A stretch of 64,000 nt of DNA, taken from the NCBI GenBank assembly GCA_038106445.1, contig JAYODU010000006.1:88525-152524 (forward strand), given 5' to 3'. The position numbers and the translations under genes are program-made. The stretch's first letter is position 1. The number at the start of each line of letters is the position of its first letter. The DNA comes from Pseudemcibacter sp038106445. Lineage in GTDB: Bacteria; Pseudomonadota; Alphaproteobacteria; Sphingomonadales; Emcibacteraceae. The notes beneath the pieces were generated by a model. That model had not been told where the DNA came from. It was given only the letters and a program-made list of their open reading frames with translations, and made no database searches. Positions 45,351-55,377 of the stretch are shown one piece after another.

Positions 45351-45572
45351 ATGTCCAAAAAAGAATATGAACATATTTCAACCAAAAGGCTCAGGAAGCT
45401 GGTTAAGCGCACAAGCAAGACGCTTTCGGAAATGCAGGAAGAGCTGGATAGAAGGTATCTTGAAGAACAGCATTCGGAGATAGATCATCTTGAAGATCAT
45501 CTTGATGAAGCAGAACATGGTCTTGCAAACTTCTTTGCATTTTTCAAAGAAGTTATGGGCGATAAGAAATAA
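45351..45572 (+). CDS. Small charged protein of unknown function
   Basis: 73-residue cytosolic protein, rich in Glu, Lys and Arg, predicted mostly helical or coiled coil (RKLVKRTSKTLSEMQEELD, then a histidine/aspartate-rich HSEIDHLEDHLDEAEHG). No family recognised. Good ATG spacing 15 bases after the Na/Pi cotransporter stop (GGATGTGAA upstream) supports a real gene co-expressed with the transporter. A regulatory role is speculation. Convergent with mscS, whose stop is two bases away. Confidence 0.6.
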   Translation: MSKKEYEHISTKRLRKLVKRTSKTLSEMQEELDRRYLEEQHSEIDHLEDHLDEAEHGLANFFAFFKEVMGDKK

Positions 45573-45574
45573 TT

Positions 45575-46900
45575 TTATTCCAAAATTTCTTTTACGTCGC
45601 CTAATCCCTTGGAAGAGACAATATGAATATCCCGCTGCGGGAATGGAAATTCAACACCGGCTGCTTTAAACTTATTCCAGATCGCCATATAAACATCACT
45701 GGCAATATTTGTTACGCCATTTTCGCTGTCTCTGATCCACATTCGAAGTTCAAGATCAACACCATTATCACCAAAGCCCTTGATCAAAACGCGTGGCTCT
45801 GGATTTCTTATAACACGCGGCGTTTCAATTGCTGCTTCCAACATCAGTTCCATGACCTGTTCAAGATCGCTGCTATAGGCTACATTAACCGGCAAATGCC
45901 GGCGAACTTTATTATCTGAAAATGTCCAGTTGATAACTGGTTGCGTAATGATATCTTCATTAGGCACCAAATGTTCCCTGCCATCACGGGAAATCACCGA
46001 TGTATATCGTGCCGCCAGTTTATTTATCCGCCCATAGGTGCCGGAAATTTCAATGACATCCCCCGGCTTTATGGATTTATCAAGTAGAAGGATTACACCG
46101 CTGATAAAGTTGGAAACAACTTTCTGAAGACCAAAACCCAGACCAACACCGATTGCACCACCAAAGACTGCGAGCGCCGTCAGATCAATACCCATGCTTG
46201 ATATGGCAAAAAGGAAAGCAAGTACAACAAGTACAATACGTGAAAGTTTGCTTAGCAACACGCGTGCTGATGGTGTTACCGTCGGCGCATCCCTTAGCTT
46301 TGCATCAATAACCCCGGAAAGAAACAATGCCGCATAAATAAGCACAACCATAGTAGTTATGCCCGTAATAATCCCGAGAATACTTATGATCGTAGTGCCA
46401 AATGTAACGGTTGTTTCTGACAGCAGATTTAATAAAGGTGTAAGAAGACCAAAAATATTAAGTATGGCGCCTGTCCAAAGCACAATACGTACAATCCTGG
46501 ATAAGGTTTCACTTTCGATCATGTTGGTAAATAAATTAATGGCTATCCAAAGTGAAATCAGCGTCCAAGCCATCCGAAGAAAAATTATCGGTGTTGCCAG
46601 CTGCTCTGCTACCTGCCAGGCTGTAAAAACAAGTATCCACCAGATTATTGGTAAATACATCGCTTTAGCGGTTTTTTCTATTCGTTGATAAAACACCCTA
46701 TCCGCGAAAATCTTGTCTAAAAATGGGCTAAGCGATCGATTGGCCATATAGCTGATCAGGAACAAAACACCCACTATTGCCAGTTGCGTTATGCTTTCAT
46801 AAGTAAGTAGATTGGTTTGAATCCATGTTACGATAATATTGTAGTATTCAACAGCCAACGCTATCAGATTATCCACTGAAAACATTCCTGTATCTTCCAT
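45575..46900 (-). CDS. Mechanosensitive ion channel of the MscS family
   Basis: 441 residues: five or six N-terminal membrane segments, then the MscS pore helix and beta domain (GGAIGVGLGFGLQKVVSNFISGVILLLDKSIKPGDVIEI, read in two blocks) and the C-terminal cytosolic part. LVPNEDIITQPVINWTFSD matches the vestibule domain. Opens under hypo-osmotic shock to release solutes. The start directly abuts the tadA stop, so the two are co-transcribed. An alternative start is Met6. Confidence 0.92.
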   Translation of the reverse strand: MEDTGMFSVDNLIALAVEYYNIIVTWIQTNLLTYESITQLAIVGVLFLISYMANRSLSPFLDKIFADRVFYQRIEKTAKAMYLPIIWWILVFTAWQVAEQLATPIIFLRMAWTLISLWIAINLFTNMIESETLSRIVRIVLWTGAILNIFGLLTPLLNLLSETTVTFGTTIISILGIITGITTMVVLIYAALFLSGVIDAKLRDAPTVTPSARVLLSKLSRIVLVVLAFLFAISSMGIDLTALAVFGGAIGVGLGFGLQKVVSNFISGVILLLDKSIKPGDVIEISGTYGRINKLAARYTSVISRDGREHLVPNEDIITQPVINWTFSDNKVRRHLPVNVAYSSDLEQVMELMLEAAIETPRVIRNPEPRVLIKGFGDNGVDLELRMWIRDSENGVTNIASDVYMAIWNKFKAAGVEFPFPQRDIHIVSSKGLGDVKEILE

Positions 46901-47359
46901 TTATCTTCTATCCCTAAAAAAATCCTTGAGGAGCACAGATGACGCTCCGGACATGATCTCACCGTAAATTTCCGGCTTATGATGACAGCTTTTTGCATTA
47001 AAAACAATCGCCCCGTTCTCAACACCACCACCTTTTTTGTCACTCGCACCAAAATAAAGCCGTCTGATCCGTGCAAATGAAATTGCCTGCGCACACATGG
47101 GGCATGGTTCAAGCGTTACATAAAGGTCACAATCGGTCAGTCTTTCACTTTGCTTTTTTTGACAGGCTTCCCTAATCGCCAGCATCTCCGCATGTGCCGT
47201 AGGGTCTTTCATTTCCAGAACACGGTTGGACTGGGTGGATAAGATCACATTTGCTTTGCTATCAACGACAACTGCACCGACCGGTACTTCACCGCGCTTA
47301 CCTGCTTCTTTCGCTGCCTTAAGCGCACTTGCCATATATATGTTTTCTGTTAAGGACAT
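46901..47359 (-). CDS. tadA: Nucleoside/tRNA adenosine deaminase (TadA family)
   Basis: 152-residue zinc deaminase, most likely the tRNA-Arg A34-to-inosine enzyme. The zinc site is complete: DPTAHAEMLAIREA (HAE) and LEPCPMCAQAI (PCxxC). FGASDKKGGGVENGA matches TadA proteins. The start region MSLTENIYMASALKAAKEAG is typical. Divergent from the rluB-like gene and followed by mscS with no gap. Confidence 0.88.
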   Translation of the reverse strand: MSLTENIYMASALKAAKEAGKRGEVPVGAVVVDSKANVILSTQSNRVLEMKDPTAHAEMLAIREACQKKQSERLTDCDLYVTLEPCPMCAQAISFARIRRLYFGASDKKGGGVENGAIVFNAKSCHHKPEIYGEIMSGASSVLLKDFFRDRR

Positions 47360-47438
47360 AATTATAACTTGCTAAAGCACCTTAAAAAGGTCAAGCAAAG
47401 ATTGCAATTTCAAAATCTTAGCCTATGTTGTGATTATT

Positions 47439-48317
47439 ATGGATACAAAAGATATAAATAAGGGCGAGCGCATCGCCAAAGTACTCGCAAGAGCAGGAAT
47501 AGGCTCCCGCCGTGCTGTGGAGCGTATGATCGAAGCGCGTATGGTGAAAATCAATGGACGCATTATCGATAGCCCTGCAACCCTGATAACAAGTGTTGAA
47601 GGTATTACAGTAGACGGTCAGAAAGTAAATGAACCCGAAGAAACACGCCTTTGGATATATCATAAGCCGACCGGAAGACTGACCACCTATCATGACCCTG
47701 AGGGACGACCAACCATATTTGAAGCATTGCCTGCCAATATACCGCGCGTCATTGCTATCGGACGCCTTGATTTAAATACGGAAGGCTTGCTGCTTCTTAC
47801 CAATGATGGTGAACTTGCACGGTGGCTTGAACTTCCGTCGACTGGCTGGATAAGAACCTATCGCGTACGTGTAAATGGTCGTTTCCATCATAAGCGGCTT
47901 GAAGAAATAAGCAAAGGCGTCACCATCGAAGGAATAAATTACCGTAGCGTGGATATCAAACTTGATGAACGCAAGGAAGGTGTCAATCAATGGATGACCG
48001 TCAGCATCACCGAAGGTAAAAACCGCGAGGTAAGAAAACTGCTGGAATATGCCGGCATGACTGTAACCCGCCTTATCAGAGTATCTTACGGACCATTTGA
48101 ACTGGGAAAACTTCAACGCGGCAGTGTTGAAGAAGTAACCCTGCGATTGCTAAAGATAAATTGCGGTGATTATTTTAAAAAAATCGGTATCAGTCTTCCT
48201 GAACCGGAAGTCACAAGAAATAAAACTAAAACAAGGGGCAAGGGTTGGGCAAAAAGCAAGCCGAAGAAAAATGCAAAACCCAAACGAAAAAAACAAATTC
48301 GAAGTAAAACCGAATGA
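47439..48317 (+). CDS. rluB: Ribosomal large subunit pseudouridine synthase (RluB/RsuA family)
   Basis: About 292 residues: N-terminal S4 RNA-binding domain (ERIAKVLARAGIGSRRAVERMI), then the RsuA-type catalytic core with the nucleophile aspartate in GRLDLNTEGLLLLTNDGELA and the KNREVRKLLEYAG segment, and a very basic lysine-rich tail (about 255-292). It probably modifies helix 89 region uridine of 23S rRNA like RluB; the exact site is inferred. ATG at 47439 chosen; the frame also has a GTG nine bases upstream. Stop overlaps the rsmD start (ATGA). Confidence 0.88.
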   Translation: MDTKDINKGERIAKVLARAGIGSRRAVERMIEARMVKINGRIIDSPATLITSVEGITVDGQKVNEPEETRLWIYHKPTGRLTTYHDPEGRPTIFEALPANIPRVIAIGRLDLNTEGLLLLTNDGELARWLELPSTGWIRTYRVRVNGRFHHKRLEEISKGVTIEGINYRSVDIKLDERKEGVNQWMTVSITEGKNREVRKLLEYAGMTVTRLIRVSYGPFELGKLQRGSVEEVTLRLLKINCGDYFKKIGISLPEPEVTRNKTKTRGKGWAKSKPKKNAKPKRKKQIRSKTE

Positions 48318-48865
48318 GAATAATTGGTGGCAAATTTAGAGCGAAGAAACTGAATACACCATCTTCTGATCACATTCGTCCAACAACCGATCGTATGCGG
48401 GAAACACTTTTTAATATGTTGGAACATGGTACAGGCCTCGGGATTAGAGGATCACGCGTACTGGATTTATTTGCGGGCACCGGCGCTTTGGGGATCGAAG
48501 CCCTATCACGCGGTGCAAAAAAGGTAACTTTTGTCGATAATGATCAGGACTCTCTAAAACTTATAGAGAAAAACCTTTCAGCATTAAAAAATCCGAATAA
48601 CACACGCATCCTTAATAAAAGCGCACTGACGATCCATCAGAATGAAGGACCGTTTGATGTTATTTTTATTGATCCCCCCTATAGAAAAAACCTAATTATA
48701 CCTACCCTGACGAACATCATTGATCAAACCCTGCTCAATAATAGAGGGATTATTATGATTGAATATGCAAGTGATGAAACACTTGATATTCCCACTCATT
48801 ACCAGGAAGTTAAGAACCGTAAAATGGGAGATGCCTGTTTCTCCCTGCTTATTGCCTCTACTTAA
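48314..48865 (+). CDS. rsmD: 16S rRNA (guanine966-N2)-methyltransferase
   Basis: 183-residue Rossmann methyltransferase. Start MRIIGGKFRAKKL is typical; the SAM loop is LDLFAGTGALGIEALSRGA and the catalytic motif is IFIDPPY. RPTTDRMRETLFNML is the family signature. Coupled to the rluB-like gene by ATGA, and convergent with mutL, overlapping it by four bases. Confidence 0.94.
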   Translation: MRIIGGKFRAKKLNTPSSDHIRPTTDRMRETLFNMLEHGTGLGIRGSRVLDLFAGTGALGIEALSRGAKKVTFVDNDQDSLKLIEKNLSALKNPNNTRILNKSALTIHQNEGPFDVIFIDPPYRKNLIIPTLTNIIDQTLLNNRGIIMIEYASDETLDIPTHYQEVKNRKMGDACFSLLIAST

Positions 48866-50700
48866 CGTCGGCCAAAAAGCTTTTCAACATCTGTAAGTTT
48901 TAGTTCAACATATGTTGGACGGCCATGATTACACTGACCAGAATGTGGTGTTGCTTCCATTTCACGAAGTAACGCATTCATTTCTGCTGTTGTCATACGA
49001 CGTCCCGCCCTTACGCTACCGTGGCAAGCCATTGTACTACATACTTCTTCAAGTTTTTCTTTTAAGGAAAGTGCCTGGTTAAGCTCCGCGAGCTCGTCGG
49101 CAAGATCCCTGATCAAACCTTTTATATCCGTATTTCCAAGCAGCGCGGGAAACTCTCTGACGACGATCGCATCTTCACCAAAAGGCTCAAATAAAAGTCC
49201 TAAATTTTCCAGCTCCTCCTGCCGCGTCAGCAATCTTTCCACAGCAGATTGTTCCAATTCCACGACTTCTGGAAGCAGTAAGACTTGTCTTGGTACATTT
49301 CCACCATCAATATATTTTTTCATACGCTCATAAACCAGTCTTTCATGCGCGGCATGCTGATCTACAATGATGATACCGTTTTCAGTTTGCGACACGATGT
49401 ATGTTTCATGAAGCTGGCCGCGTGCGGCACCCAGCGGAAATTCAGATATATTCTCTGTTATCTGTCCCAGATCACCATTACCTGTTTCCAGAATCTCATT
49501 TCGACCCATCGGCGGTGTAAGCGATTGGCGAGGCTCACTTAAAGGTGCATGGTAAACATAGCTGCTCTCAGACAAACCCGTACTCGGTCGCGAAGGAGGA
49601 ATTTGAAAATTTTGTTGTCTGCCACCATGAAAAGGCATTGTAGGCGTATTGGTATTAAATGCGCCCAGCGCCGCATTTGAAACCGATGTGGAAGCACGGT
49701 GCCCAGCTTCCGCAAGTGCATGGCGAAGCGCACCGACAATTAATCCTCTGACAATACCACTTTCACGAAAACGTACCTCGGCCTTTGCAGGATGAACATT
49801 AACATCTACCATGTCTGTTGGAACTTCCAGAAATAATGCTAGTACGGGATGACGGTTTCGCGCCAGAAAGTCCATATATGCCCCACGAACAGCACCGGCA
49901 AGCAGTTTGTCTTTAACGGGTCTGCCATTTACAAACAAATACTGATGCAGCGCATTACCGCGATTGTAAGTCGGAAGCCCCGCAAAACCATGAAGCACGA
50001 TATGATCTCTTTCAGCATGTATTGGAAGTGCATTATCTGTAAACTCAGAACCTAATATTGCACCCAGCCGTCTCAGAGGGCTATCAAGAAGCTCTCCCTG
50101 GGTAGCGGACACCTGAAAAACACGACGGTCATTATCATAAAGCGAAAAAGCAATATCTGGATTTGCCATCGCAAGTCTTTTTATAACATCATTCGCCTGT
50201 GTAAGTTCTGTTCTATCTGTTTTGAGGAATTTTAAACGTGCCGGTGTTGAAAAAAACAAATCACGTATCTCAACATGAGATCCTTTATCAAGTGCCGTCG
50301 GCTCTACTGGTGACTTCCTGCCACCTTCAATTGTAATTTTCCAGGCCTGATCGCTGCCATCAGCACGACTTTTAAAACTAAATCTGCTGACTGAAGCAAT
50401 TGACGGAAGAGCTTCACCGCGAAAACCCATTGTTATAATATTTGATAAATCATCTTCCTGTAATTTTGACGTGGCGTGACGTTCAACCGCAAGCATCAGG
50501 TCATCGGGCGACATCCCGTGACCATCATCCGTGACACTGATAAATTTCTTACCACCATCAACCATTACGACACGGATATTATGGGCACCGGCATCTATCG
50601 AATTTTCCACGAGCTCTTTCACCGCGCTTGCTGGACGTTCTATAACTTCACCCGCGGCGATCTGATTGATGGTATTTTCTGATAGAAGGCGTATGCCCAA
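48862..50700 (-). CDS. mutL: DNA mismatch repair protein MutL
   Basis: 612 residues: GHL-type ATPase N-terminus (INQIAAGEVIERPASAVKEL, DDGHGM, GFRGEALPSIASVS), transducer domain, linker (about 340-420) and C-terminal dimerisation domain. The C-terminus carries DQHAAHERLVYE, the metal-binding motif of MutL proteins with nicking endonuclease activity (absent from E. coli MutL), plus CHGSVRAG and CNHGRPTYVEL. So mismatch repair here is probably MutH-independent. Convergent with rsmD, four-base overlap. Confidence 0.96.
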   Translation of the reverse strand: MGIRLLSENTINQIAAGEVIERPASAVKELVENSIDAGAHNIRVVMVDGGKKFISVTDDGHGMSPDDLMLAVERHATSKLQEDDLSNIITMGFRGEALPSIASVSRFSFKSRADGSDQAWKITIEGGRKSPVEPTALDKGSHVEIRDLFFSTPARLKFLKTDRTELTQANDVIKRLAMANPDIAFSLYDNDRRVFQVSATQGELLDSPLRRLGAILGSEFTDNALPIHAERDHIVLHGFAGLPTYNRGNALHQYLFVNGRPVKDKLLAGAVRGAYMDFLARNRHPVLALFLEVPTDMVDVNVHPAKAEVRFRESGIVRGLIVGALRHALAEAGHRASTSVSNAALGAFNTNTPTMPFHGGRQQNFQIPPSRPSTGLSESSYVYHAPLSEPRQSLTPPMGRNEILETGNGDLGQITENISEFPLGAARGQLHETYIVSQTENGIIIVDQHAAHERLVYERMKKYIDGGNVPRQVLLLPEVVELEQSAVERLLTRQEELENLGLLFEPFGEDAIVVREFPALLGNTDIKGLIRDLADELAELNQALSLKEKLEEVCSTMACHGSVRAGRRMTTAEMNALLREMEATPHSGQCNHGRPTYVELKLTDVEKLFGRR

Positions 50701-50767
50701 AACCTACTACTCCGTGTTTATAGCTAAATTATGACTAAGGCGGTCACGACCACGAAGTAAACGCATT

Positions 50768-50992
50768 CTAACTTTCGCCAAATAATGCCCGTTTTGCTAT
50801 TTCTTGTGGCTCAACAATCTCATCCAGATCCGTATAGGGTCCATCAGGGGTTAGATGTAAGTCAGGCGGCATGGATAGTGGCCGATTTTTAAGCACCATA
50901 AATTCATCCGGAGCATTTTTTCCGCTGCAACCGGATATCATCAGGCTACATAGGGAAACCGCCAAAAGGATCAAAGTATTTTTAATAACCAT
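50768..50992 (-). CDS. Small outer-membrane lipoprotein, DUF3035/BamF-like
   Basis: 74-residue lipoprotein: signal peptide with lipobox LMISGC (cysteine near residue 22), then DEFMVLKNRPLSMPPDLHL, the signature of DUF3035 proteins, known as BamF, an alphaproteobacterial accessory lipoprotein of the beta-barrel assembly machine. It is shorter than most members (100-200 residues), keeping only the conserved core. Located five bases after lspA, the gene for the peptidase that would mature it. Confidence 0.75.
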   Translation of the reverse strand: MVIKNTLILLAVSLCSLMISGCSGKNAPDEFMVLKNRPLSMPPDLHLTPDGPYTDLDEIVEPQEIAKRALFGES

Positions 50993-50997
50993 AGATT

Positions 50998-51474
50998 TTA
51001 ATCTTCTTCAGTTTGTTTATCAGCTTTACTGCCGAATGACGAATTAAATACTAATAGCACAGCACCAATAAATATGAAACTGTCTGCTACATTAAAAACA
51101 GCGAAATACCAATTTTCCCAATGAAACTGGAAAAAATCTGCGACTGCTTCAAATACCAAACGATCATAAATATTCCCAATTGCACCACCAATTACAAGCC
51201 CTAAAGAGCATGCCAGTAGCTTATTTTCAGCTTTAACGAGCCAAATAATTAGCACACAAACGATCAGCAAATTTAAGGCTATTAGTGGCCATCTTCCAAA
51301 ACCGTCCAGAAAACCAAAACTGACACCGCGATTCCAGACCATAACAACATCGAAAATTGGCAATATTTCGACAACCCCCTTATTAGGCAGTTCAAAAATG
51401 TCAATAAACCACCACTTACTAATTCTATCGATAACAAATGCCAGAAATGCTACTAATCCGCCATATCCCAGCAT
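50998..51474 (-). CDS. lspA: Lipoprotein signal peptidase
   Basis: Inner-membrane aspartic protease that cleaves prolipoproteins after lipid attachment. 158 residues, four transmembrane helices. The catalytic aspartates are in GGAIGNIYDRL and FNVADSFIF; NRGVSFGFL is the further conserved motif. Two bases after the ileS stop, so ileS-lspA-lipoprotein form an operon, a widespread order. Confidence 0.96.
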   Translation of the reverse strand: MLGYGGLVAFLAFVIDRISKWWFIDIFELPNKGVVEILPIFDVVMVWNRGVSFGFLDGFGRWPLIALNLLIVCVLIIWLVKAENKLLACSLGLVIGGAIGNIYDRLVFEAVADFFQFHWENWYFAVFNVADSFIFIGAVLLVFNSSFGSKADKQTEED

Positions 51475-51476
51475 TT

Positions 51477-54299
51477 CTATAGTGCCTCAACCGCATCAGC
51501 ACAGCGCTTACAAATATCCTCATGGCCGGGTATGGTTCCTACTTCAGGAAGAACCTGCCAGCAGCGCTCACACTTACCGCCATCTGACAATCTACTGACC
51601 ACCGCAATACCGGTCGTATCTTCCGTGGTAAAGGCACCTTCCGGTGCTTTACCAACCATCATGGAAGCCGTAGATGTAATGCTCACTTCTGCCAGATCAA
51701 TATTCTCAAAAGCCGTCAGATAACTTTCATCAATAACATAGACATCCACATGTGCCTGAAGACTGGAACCAATACGCTTTTCTTTTCTTTCAATTTCAAG
51801 TGCGCCGGTTACAACCTTTCGTAATGTCCTGATTTTTGACCACTTTGCACCTAGTGCACCATTTTTCCATTCCGCCGGAATATCATGAAATGTTTGAAGA
51901 TGGACACTATCATCATCCGAAGGAAAACGTGACTGCCAAATTTCTTCAGCGGTGAATACAAGAATTGGGGCAAACCATTTGGTCACCGTTTTAAATACTT
52001 CATCCAGTACAGTCCGGACAGCACGCCGACGATTAGTCATTTTACCATCGCAGTAAAGCGCATCTTTTCTTATATCAAAATAAAAAGCCGATAAGTCCAC
52101 CGCACAGAAATTATATAATGCGTTATAAACCCGATGATAGTTATAATCATTAAACCCGCTTCGCACTGCCTGATCCACTTCCGTAAGACGATGAAGAACC
52201 CATCGTTCCAGCTCAGGTAATTTGTTATATTCAAGGAGCTCAGCTTCGTCAAAATCGGCAAGGTTACCGATCATAAAACGCATCGTATTGCGAATTTTAC
52301 GATAAGCTTCCGCCTGATTATTAATAATTTCATCACCAATGCGATGCTCGTTAAAATAATCTGTTGAAGTTACCCAAAGTCGCAGAATATCAGCACCATA
52401 CTGATTTATGATTTTCAGCGGATCTACACCGTTTCCTAGCGATTTAGACATTTTCCGACCGTCTTTATCGACAGTAAACCCATGTGTAAGAACCTGATCA
52501 TATGGTGCATCACCGCGCGTACCACAACTTTCAAGAAGGGAAGACTGAAACCAGCCACGGTGCTGATCTGTCCCTTCCAGATAAAGGTCAGCACTACGCT
52601 TTCCTTCGCCGCGACTTAAATCACCCCGTTTTTCAATTACAAAAGCGTGAGTTGAACCGGAATCAAACCATACATCAAGAATATCCGTTACCTGTTCATA
52701 ATCAGCCGCATTATATTTATTGCCCAGAAGTTCCTGTGGGTCGGTCGTGTACCAGGCATCAGCACCGCTTTCTTCCACCGCTTTGGCAATGCGTTCGTTA
52801 ACGTCTTCATCTTTGAGCAGCTCATTCGTTGCCTTATTGACAAATACAGTTATTGGCACACCCCAGGCCCTCTGACGCGAAATAAGCCAATCAGGACGGT
52901 CCGCAACCATGGCATTTATACGGTTCTTTGAATTTTCAGGAACCCAGCGCACAGCATCAATTGCCTTCATTGCCTTATCCCGCAGTTGATTTGATTCCAT
53001 TGAAATAAACCACTGCTGCGTGTTTCTGAAAATCAGCGGTGCTTTTGATCGCCAGCTGTGTGGATAGCTATGTACAATTTTGTCACGCGCAAGTAATGCA
53101 CCTATGGTCGCCATTTCTTCGCAGATATGATCGTGAACTTTATAAACATGTTCACCGGCAAACATAGGAACATGATCATAATAAAGGCCACCTTCATCAA
53201 CTGTAAATGGAGTTTCAAGGCCAAACTGCTGCCCAACTTCGAAGTCTTCCGCACCATGGCCCGGTGCAATATGAACAAAACCTGTTCCGGCATCGGTCGT
53301 AACATGAAATCCTTCAATTACCGGGACATCAAAATCATAGCCCTTTCCGTACCACGGATGGTGACAGATAGTTCCTTCAAGGGCACTGCCCTTAAATGAT
53401 TCGAGTTCCTTGTGTCTTTCTATACCTGCGCGGTCAAAAAATACGCCTAGCAAATCTTTGGCAAGTACCAGTTTTTCACCCACCTTAACATGTGAATTCT
53501 CCGAAATATCGGTCACTTCAATCAAGACATATTCAAAACCCTTACCATATGCGATTCCCCGGTTTCCGGGCATTGTCCATGGGGTTGTCGTCCAGATAAC
53601 TATTTTACTGCCCACTATGGCATCTATTTGGGACTTTACGACATTAAATCCTATATCGATCATATGTGATGTATGATCCATATATTCTATTTCTGCCTCG
53701 GCAAGAGCCGTTTTTTCCACAACAGACCACATGATCGATTTGGAACCGCGGTAAAGACCACCATTCATCAGGAATTTCAGGAGTTCGCGCACGATTTGCG
53801 CTTCACTCTCAAACTTCATGGTTAAATATGGATTGTACCAATCACCGAAAATACCCAATCTCTGGAATTGTTCCTTTTGAACGCCAACCCATTTTTCAGC
53901 AAAAGCACGGCATTTCTTACGAAATTCTACAGGATCAACTTCATCTTTATTTTTACCTGCATCTTTATATTTTTTTTCAATCATCCATTCTATTGGAAGA
54001 CCGTGGCAGTCCCAGCCGGGAACATAGGGCGCGTCCTTGCCCATCATCTGCTGTGTACGTACGATAATATCTTTCAGTATTTTATTCATCGCGTGGCCCA
54101 TATGAATATCACCATTGGCATATGGCGGGCCGTCATGGAGAATGAAGCGTTCATGACCATCGCTTGATTTTCGAATACGGTCATAAATAGCAATATCGTT
54201 CCAACGGTCAAGCCACTGGGGTTCACGGTTGGGTAAATTTCCTTTCATCGGAAAATCCGTTTTAGGAAGGAAAATTGTATCACGATAATCTTTGGTCAT
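51477..54299 (-). CDS. ileS: Isoleucyl-tRNA synthetase
   Basis: 940-residue class I synthetase of the bacterial zinc-containing type. The HIGH motif appears as GDIHMGHAMNK, the KMSKS motif as GRKMSKSLGN, and the editing domain contains WTTTPWTMPGNRGIAYG. The C-terminal zinc finger has CERCWQV and CKRCADAV. Normal length. First gene of the ileS-lspA-BamF-like operon; ribF lies 88 bases upstream on the same strand. Confidence 0.97.
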   Translation of the reverse strand: MTKDYRDTIFLPKTDFPMKGNLPNREPQWLDRWNDIAIYDRIRKSSDGHERFILHDGPPYANGDIHMGHAMNKILKDIIVRTQQMMGKDAPYVPGWDCHGLPIEWMIEKKYKDAGKNKDEVDPVEFRKKCRAFAEKWVGVQKEQFQRLGIFGDWYNPYLTMKFESEAQIVRELLKFLMNGGLYRGSKSIMWSVVEKTALAEAEIEYMDHTSHMIDIGFNVVKSQIDAIVGSKIVIWTTTPWTMPGNRGIAYGKGFEYVLIEVTDISENSHVKVGEKLVLAKDLLGVFFDRAGIERHKELESFKGSALEGTICHHPWYGKGYDFDVPVIEGFHVTTDAGTGFVHIAPGHGAEDFEVGQQFGLETPFTVDEGGLYYDHVPMFAGEHVYKVHDHICEEMATIGALLARDKIVHSYPHSWRSKAPLIFRNTQQWFISMESNQLRDKAMKAIDAVRWVPENSKNRINAMVADRPDWLISRQRAWGVPITVFVNKATNELLKDEDVNERIAKAVEESGADAWYTTDPQELLGNKYNAADYEQVTDILDVWFDSGSTHAFVIEKRGDLSRGEGKRSADLYLEGTDQHRGWFQSSLLESCGTRGDAPYDQVLTHGFTVDKDGRKMSKSLGNGVDPLKIINQYGADILRLWVTSTDYFNEHRIGDEIINNQAEAYRKIRNTMRFMIGNLADFDEAELLEYNKLPELERWVLHRLTEVDQAVRSGFNDYNYHRVYNALYNFCAVDLSAFYFDIRKDALYCDGKMTNRRRAVRTVLDEVFKTVTKWFAPILVFTAEEIWQSRFPSDDDSVHLQTFHDIPAEWKNGALGAKWSKIRTLRKVVTGALEIERKEKRIGSSLQAHVDVYVIDESYLTAFENIDLAEVSITSTASMMVGKAPEGAFTTEDTTGIAVVSRLSDGGKCERCWQVLPEVGTIPGHEDICKRCADAVEAL

Positions 54300-54387
54300 A
54301 TCTTTTACTTAAATATATTGATTTTAAAAAAGTTACCCTATGTAGCAATTTAGCCCCCCTGATGTCGAGCTTAAATTAAACTCAAAA

Positions 54388-55377
54388 TTAATCTAAATAC
54401 TCTGTCATACTTGGGGCTGGAATATATGATTGCTGATTTTCTTTCATTTTAAGGATCTGTCTTGCTTTCACGCTATCTTTTTCAATCTGAGCCTTCAGGC
54501 TGTCGAAGCCATCAAACTTCATTTCCGGCCTGATAAAGTCTACAAATTCGACTTTGATTATCTGTTCATAAATATTATCTGAAAAATCAAATATATGCAC
54601 TTCCAATAATACATCGTCCTTATTGAAAGTAGGCCGTCGTCCAACATTTGCGACTGCATCATAAACGCCCTTTCGGGATCCATTTTCGATTATAATCCGA
54701 ACCGCGTAAACACCGTATTTAGGTTCGATATATCCTTCCAGCGTAAGATTTGCTGTTGGAAAATTTATTCTTCTGCCACGTTGATCCCCATGTTTGACAT
54801 GACCTTCAACATGCCACCAATGACCTAATCTGTCAGCAACTTTACGAACATCCCCCTGCTTTAGTGTATCTCTGATATTTGATGATGAATAGATGTGATC
54901 GTCTTCCATGACTTTTTCGACAACCGTGAGGCCAAACTGTTCCATTTTTGAAAGCCAGCCAAGCACATTTACACCGCCTCGTCTGCCTGCGCCGAAGCAA
55001 TAATCATACCCAACCACCACATGTATCGCGCCAATATCCCTTATAAGAACTTTGGTTACGAAGTCTTCAGCTTCCATGGTCGCAAGCTGTTTGTCAAACG
55101 GCAGTACAATAAATTGATCAACACCGAAATTTTCCAGTAAATGTGCTTTCGTGCGGAATGAATTTAAGCGAAATTCTTTTTGAGAGGGATTAAAAAACAT
55201 ACGAGGATGCGGTTCCATACTTAATACGGAAAGGCTTGTATTCATCTGTGATGCTAATTTTCCAGCAGTACCTATAACTTTCTGGTGTCCTTTATGGAAC
55301 CCGTCAAAATTACCAAGGACGATAACTGAACCTCGACACTCACTGGGGAACTGATCAACATGTCTTATGATTTTCAT
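54388..55377 (-). CDS. ribF: Bifunctional riboflavin kinase / FAD synthetase
   Basis: Converts riboflavin to FMN and FAD. 329 residues: N-terminal nucleotidyltransferase with VLGNFDGFHKGHQKVI and VGYDYCFGAGRRGGV, then the kinase domain with GRRINFPTANLTLEG and YGVYAVRI. Family length. Upstream of ileS, as in many proteobacteria (ribF-ileS-lspA). Confidence 0.95.
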   Translation of the reverse strand: MKIIRHVDQFPSECRGSVIVLGNFDGFHKGHQKVIGTAGKLASQMNTSLSVLSMEPHPRMFFNPSQKEFRLNSFRTKAHLLENFGVDQFIVLPFDKQLATMEAEDFVTKVLIRDIGAIHVVVGYDYCFGAGRRGGVNVLGWLSKMEQFGLTVVEKVMEDDHIYSSSNIRDTLKQGDVRKVADRLGHWWHVEGHVKHGDQRGRRINFPTANLTLEGYIEPKYGVYAVRIIIENGSRKGVYDAVANVGRRPTFNKDDVLLEVHIFDFSDNIYEQIIKVEFVDFIRPEMKFDGFDSLKAQIEKDSVKARQILKMKENQQSYIPAPSMTEYLD

